From the NCBI GenBank assembly GCA_018303645.1, contig JAGVXR010000019.1, positions 1-25,236 of the forward strand: a stretch of 25,236 nt of DNA, in the 5' to 3' direction. This document shows, piece after piece, positions 23,586-25,236 of the stretch (position 1 is the stretch's first letter; every line of letters begins with the position of its first letter). Made by a program: the position numbers and the translations under genes. Under the pieces are notes generated by a model. It did no database searches and was not told the origin of the DNA. It worked only from the letters and a program-made list of their open reading frames with translations. This DNA comes from Candidatus Woesearchaeota archaeon. Its GTDB lineage: Archaea > Nanobdellota > Nanobdellia > Woesearchaeales > GW2011-AR4.

Positions 23586-24593
23586 ATGAACATACTGGTA
23601 TTGAAATTTGGGGCAATTGGAGATGTTATCAGGACAACCTCTATTCTTCCGGGCTTAAAATCCAAATACAAAAACTGCAAAATAGGCTGGGTCACAAAAA
23701 AAGACTCCTTTGGCGTTTTGAAGAACAATAGTTTAATAGAAAGAGTATTCCTAATTGATGATAATACAAAAAATAAACTAATTAACAAAAAATATGATTT
23801 GGTTATAAGCCTGGATGATGATTACAGGGCATGCGAGCTGGCATCAAAAGTAGGCTCTGGAAAATTAGTTGGGGCATATTTAAAAAATAAAAAAACCGCA
23901 TATACAACTGATTCTGCTTTATGGTTTGATATGGGCTTGATTTCAAAATTCGGAAAGCAAAAGGCAGATGAGTTAAAAGCTAAAAATAAGCAAACATATC
24001 AGGAGATTATGTATGGCATTCTTGGTTTGAGATACAAAAAGCAGGAGCCAATATTGAATTTAACAAAAAAAGAACTTAACTTTGGGAAAAAATTTGCAAA
24101 AAAGAATGGCATAAAGAAAAATGATTTAGTTGTAGGCATCAACACAGGCGCTGGCGGCAGATGGGACGACAAGAAGCTAAGCATAGGGAAAACTACAGAG
24201 TTGATAGGCAGGCTAAATAAAATAAAAAGGGTTAAAATGCTGCTTTTTGGGGGTCCTGAAGAAAAAGAGAGGAATAAAAAAATAAAACAGATTATAAAAG
24301 AAAACATTATAGATGCCGGCTGCGGTAACTCTCTGATGGAATTTGCCTCGTTAGTGGATGTATGCAAAATTTTAATCACCTCAGACAGCTTGGCTTTGCA
24401 TATTGGAACTGCTTTGAAGAAGAAGATTGTGGCTTTTTTCTACCCAACCAGCACTTCAGAAATTGAATTATACAATAGAGGAATAAAAATAACAGGAAAA
24501 GGACAGGACTATTGCTCATATAAACCTAGATGCGACTATCCTCCAGAATGGGACATTAAAAAAATTGCAAATGCCGTTACAGATCTGATTTGA
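23586..24593 (+). CDS. GT9-family (heptosyltransferase-like) glycosyltransferase
   Basis: 335 residues, GT-B fold. MNILVLKFGAIGDVIRTTSILP is the typical GT9 start (key residues Gly9, Gly12, Asp13). Later come VVGINTGAGGRWDDKKL (donor domain, with the GAGxRWxxKxW-like pattern), MLLFGGPEEKERN and ITSDSLALHIGTALKKKIVAFFYPTS, the family's second signature. In bacteria these enzymes add heptose from ADP-heptose to lipid A cores; in an archaeon the donor is open, and no heptose genes are in view. It is read from a leaderless promoter and is followed 2 nt after its stop by a GT2 gene. Confidence 0.92.
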   Translation: MNILVLKFGAIGDVIRTTSILPGLKSKYKNCKIGWVTKKDSFGVLKNNSLIERVFLIDDNTKNKLINKKYDLVISLDDDYRACELASKVGSGKLVGAYLKNKKTAYTTDSALWFDMGLISKFGKQKADELKAKNKQTYQEIMYGILGLRYKKQEPILNLTKKELNFGKKFAKKNGIKKNDLVVGINTGAGGRWDDKKLSIGKTTELIGRLNKIKRVKMLLFGGPEEKERNKKIKQIIKENIIDAGCGNSLMEFASLVDVCKILITSDSLALHIGTALKKKIVAFFYPTSTSEIELYNRGIKITGKGQDYCSYKPRCDYPPEWDIKKIANAVTDLI

Positions 24594-24595
24594 AA

Positions 24596-25236
24596 ATGAA
24601 AACCTTCGTAATGATTCCCACCTATAACGAAAAAGAAACCATAAAGAGGCTGATAGACAGGATTCTAAAACTAAAAATCAAAAATTTGCATGTTGTCGTT
24701 GCTGATGACAACAGCCCAGACGGCACATGGAAGATTGTTGAAGAAATCTCAAGGAAAAACAAAAATGTACATCTCTTGTTTAGAAAAAAAGACAAGGGAA
24801 GGGGCTCTGCCGGAAGAGACGGCTTCATCTATTGCCTGGAGCACGGTGCCGATGCAGTTGTTGAAATGGATGCTGACATGTCTCATGACCCGAAGTATAT
24901 TCCTTCCATGCTCAATGAATTGAAGAATGCCGATTTAGTAATAGGCTCAAGAAGGATTGAAGGCGGAAAGGAAATTGGCAGAAGTTTATTTAGAAAGTTT
25001 GTTACATGGGGCGCAAACCTTTACATAAAAATCATGCTGGGGTTGAATGTAAAAGACTGCAATTCCGGGTTCAGGTGCTTCAAAAGGGAAGTGCTGGAAG
25101 AAATAGATTTAGAAAAGATTAAATCTAAAGGGCCTGCGATTGTTCAGGAAGTATTGTTCAAAACTCATCTAAATGGCTTTAAAATAAAGGAAATCCCAAT
25201 AACATTTGTAAACAGGACAAAAGGGCATTCAAAGCT
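24596..25236 (+). CDS. DPM1-type GT2 glycosyltransferase, 3' end beyond window
   Basis: At least 213 residues; the frame is open to the window edge. FVMIPTYNEKETIKRLI, VVVADDNSPDGTW and GRGSAGRDGF lead to EMDADMSHDPKYIP, which holds an intact DxD. VIGSRRIEGGKE, LNVKDCNSGFRCFKR and QEVLFKTHLNGFKIKEIPI are typical of dolichyl/polyprenyl-phosphate mannose or glucose synthases. It should make a polyprenyl-phosphate sugar donor or extend a lipid-linked glycan. It lies 2 bp after the GT9 gene. A C-terminal membrane part may follow outside the window. Confidence 0.93.
   Translation, partial: MKTFVMIPTYNEKETIKRLIDRILKLKIKNLHVVVADDNSPDGTWKIVEEISRKNKNVHLLFRKKDKGRGSAGRDGFIYCLEHGADAVVEMDADMSHDPKYIPSMLNELKNADLVIGSRRIEGGKEIGRSLFRKFVTWGANLYIKIMLGLNVKDCNSGFRCFKREVLEEIDLEKIKSKGPAIVQEVLFKTHLNGFKIKEIPITFVNRTKGHSK

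Overview
This AT-rich window looks like part of an archaeal surface-glycan or glycoprotein biosynthesis island, most likely from a DPANN-type lineage (Woesearchaeota/Pacearchaeota-like). The archaeal call rests on TATA-like boxes centred about 26-29 nt upstream of many start codons (leaderless or nearly leaderless messages), a few starts preceded by GGTGA/AGGTG ribosome-binding sites, and heavy use of AGG/AGA and ATA codons. The lineage is inferred from gene content and style, not from a marker gene. I found no tRNA, rRNA or CRISPR.

Layout. 1-962 (-) is a cobalamin-binding radical SAM protein cut by the window edge. It is divergent from a degenerate methyltransferase-like gene (1080-1853). 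A 200-bp spacer of tandem hairpins follows. Next come two similarly sized nucleotidyltransferase-fold proteins whose 3' ends overlap (2057-3259 + and 3246-4445 -). The second is translationally coupled to a Wzx/MATE-type flippase (4435-5904 -). A second radical SAM protein (6030-7517 +) converges on a five-gene minus-strand operon (11848 to 7614): UDP-glucuronate decarboxylase, UDP-glucose dehydrogenase, SAM methyltransferase, a two-TM OB-like protein and a YdjM-type membrane protein. The divergent plus-strand operon (11984-14668) holds a GT2-like protein lacking its DxD motif, a glucose-1-phosphate cytidylyltransferase and a sugar C-methyltransferase. After a possible radical SAM remnant come a GT4 glycosyltransferase and a 729-aa protein with a NodB/CE4-like deacetylase core (14871-18271). 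A methyltransferase with an NPPF motif converges on it.

The right third has a minus-strand operon (22335 to 18983): a WbpD-like acetyltransferase, a WbpE-like aminotransferase and a membrane-anchored TPR-LamG protein. An intact 1025-bp insertion sequence (22467-23491) with a 6-bp target duplication sits in the divergent promoter region. To its right are a GT9 glycosyltransferase and a DPM1-type GT2 that runs off the window.

How it fits together (inference). Nucleotide-sugar supply includes UDP-Glc to UDP-GlcA to UDP-Xyl, CDP-Glc, and an amino/acetamido sugar. Modification comes from C- and other methyltransferases and a deacetylase-like enzyme. Assembly uses GT2, GT4 and GT9 transferases, and export uses the flippase. 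The TPR-LamG protein has several N-x-S/T sequons and is predicted to lie outside the cell, so it is a candidate acceptor of the glycan. The least explained items are the hairpin array, a dyad element found twice, the NTase pair, the CE4-like giant, and sugar pathways that seem to lack steps.
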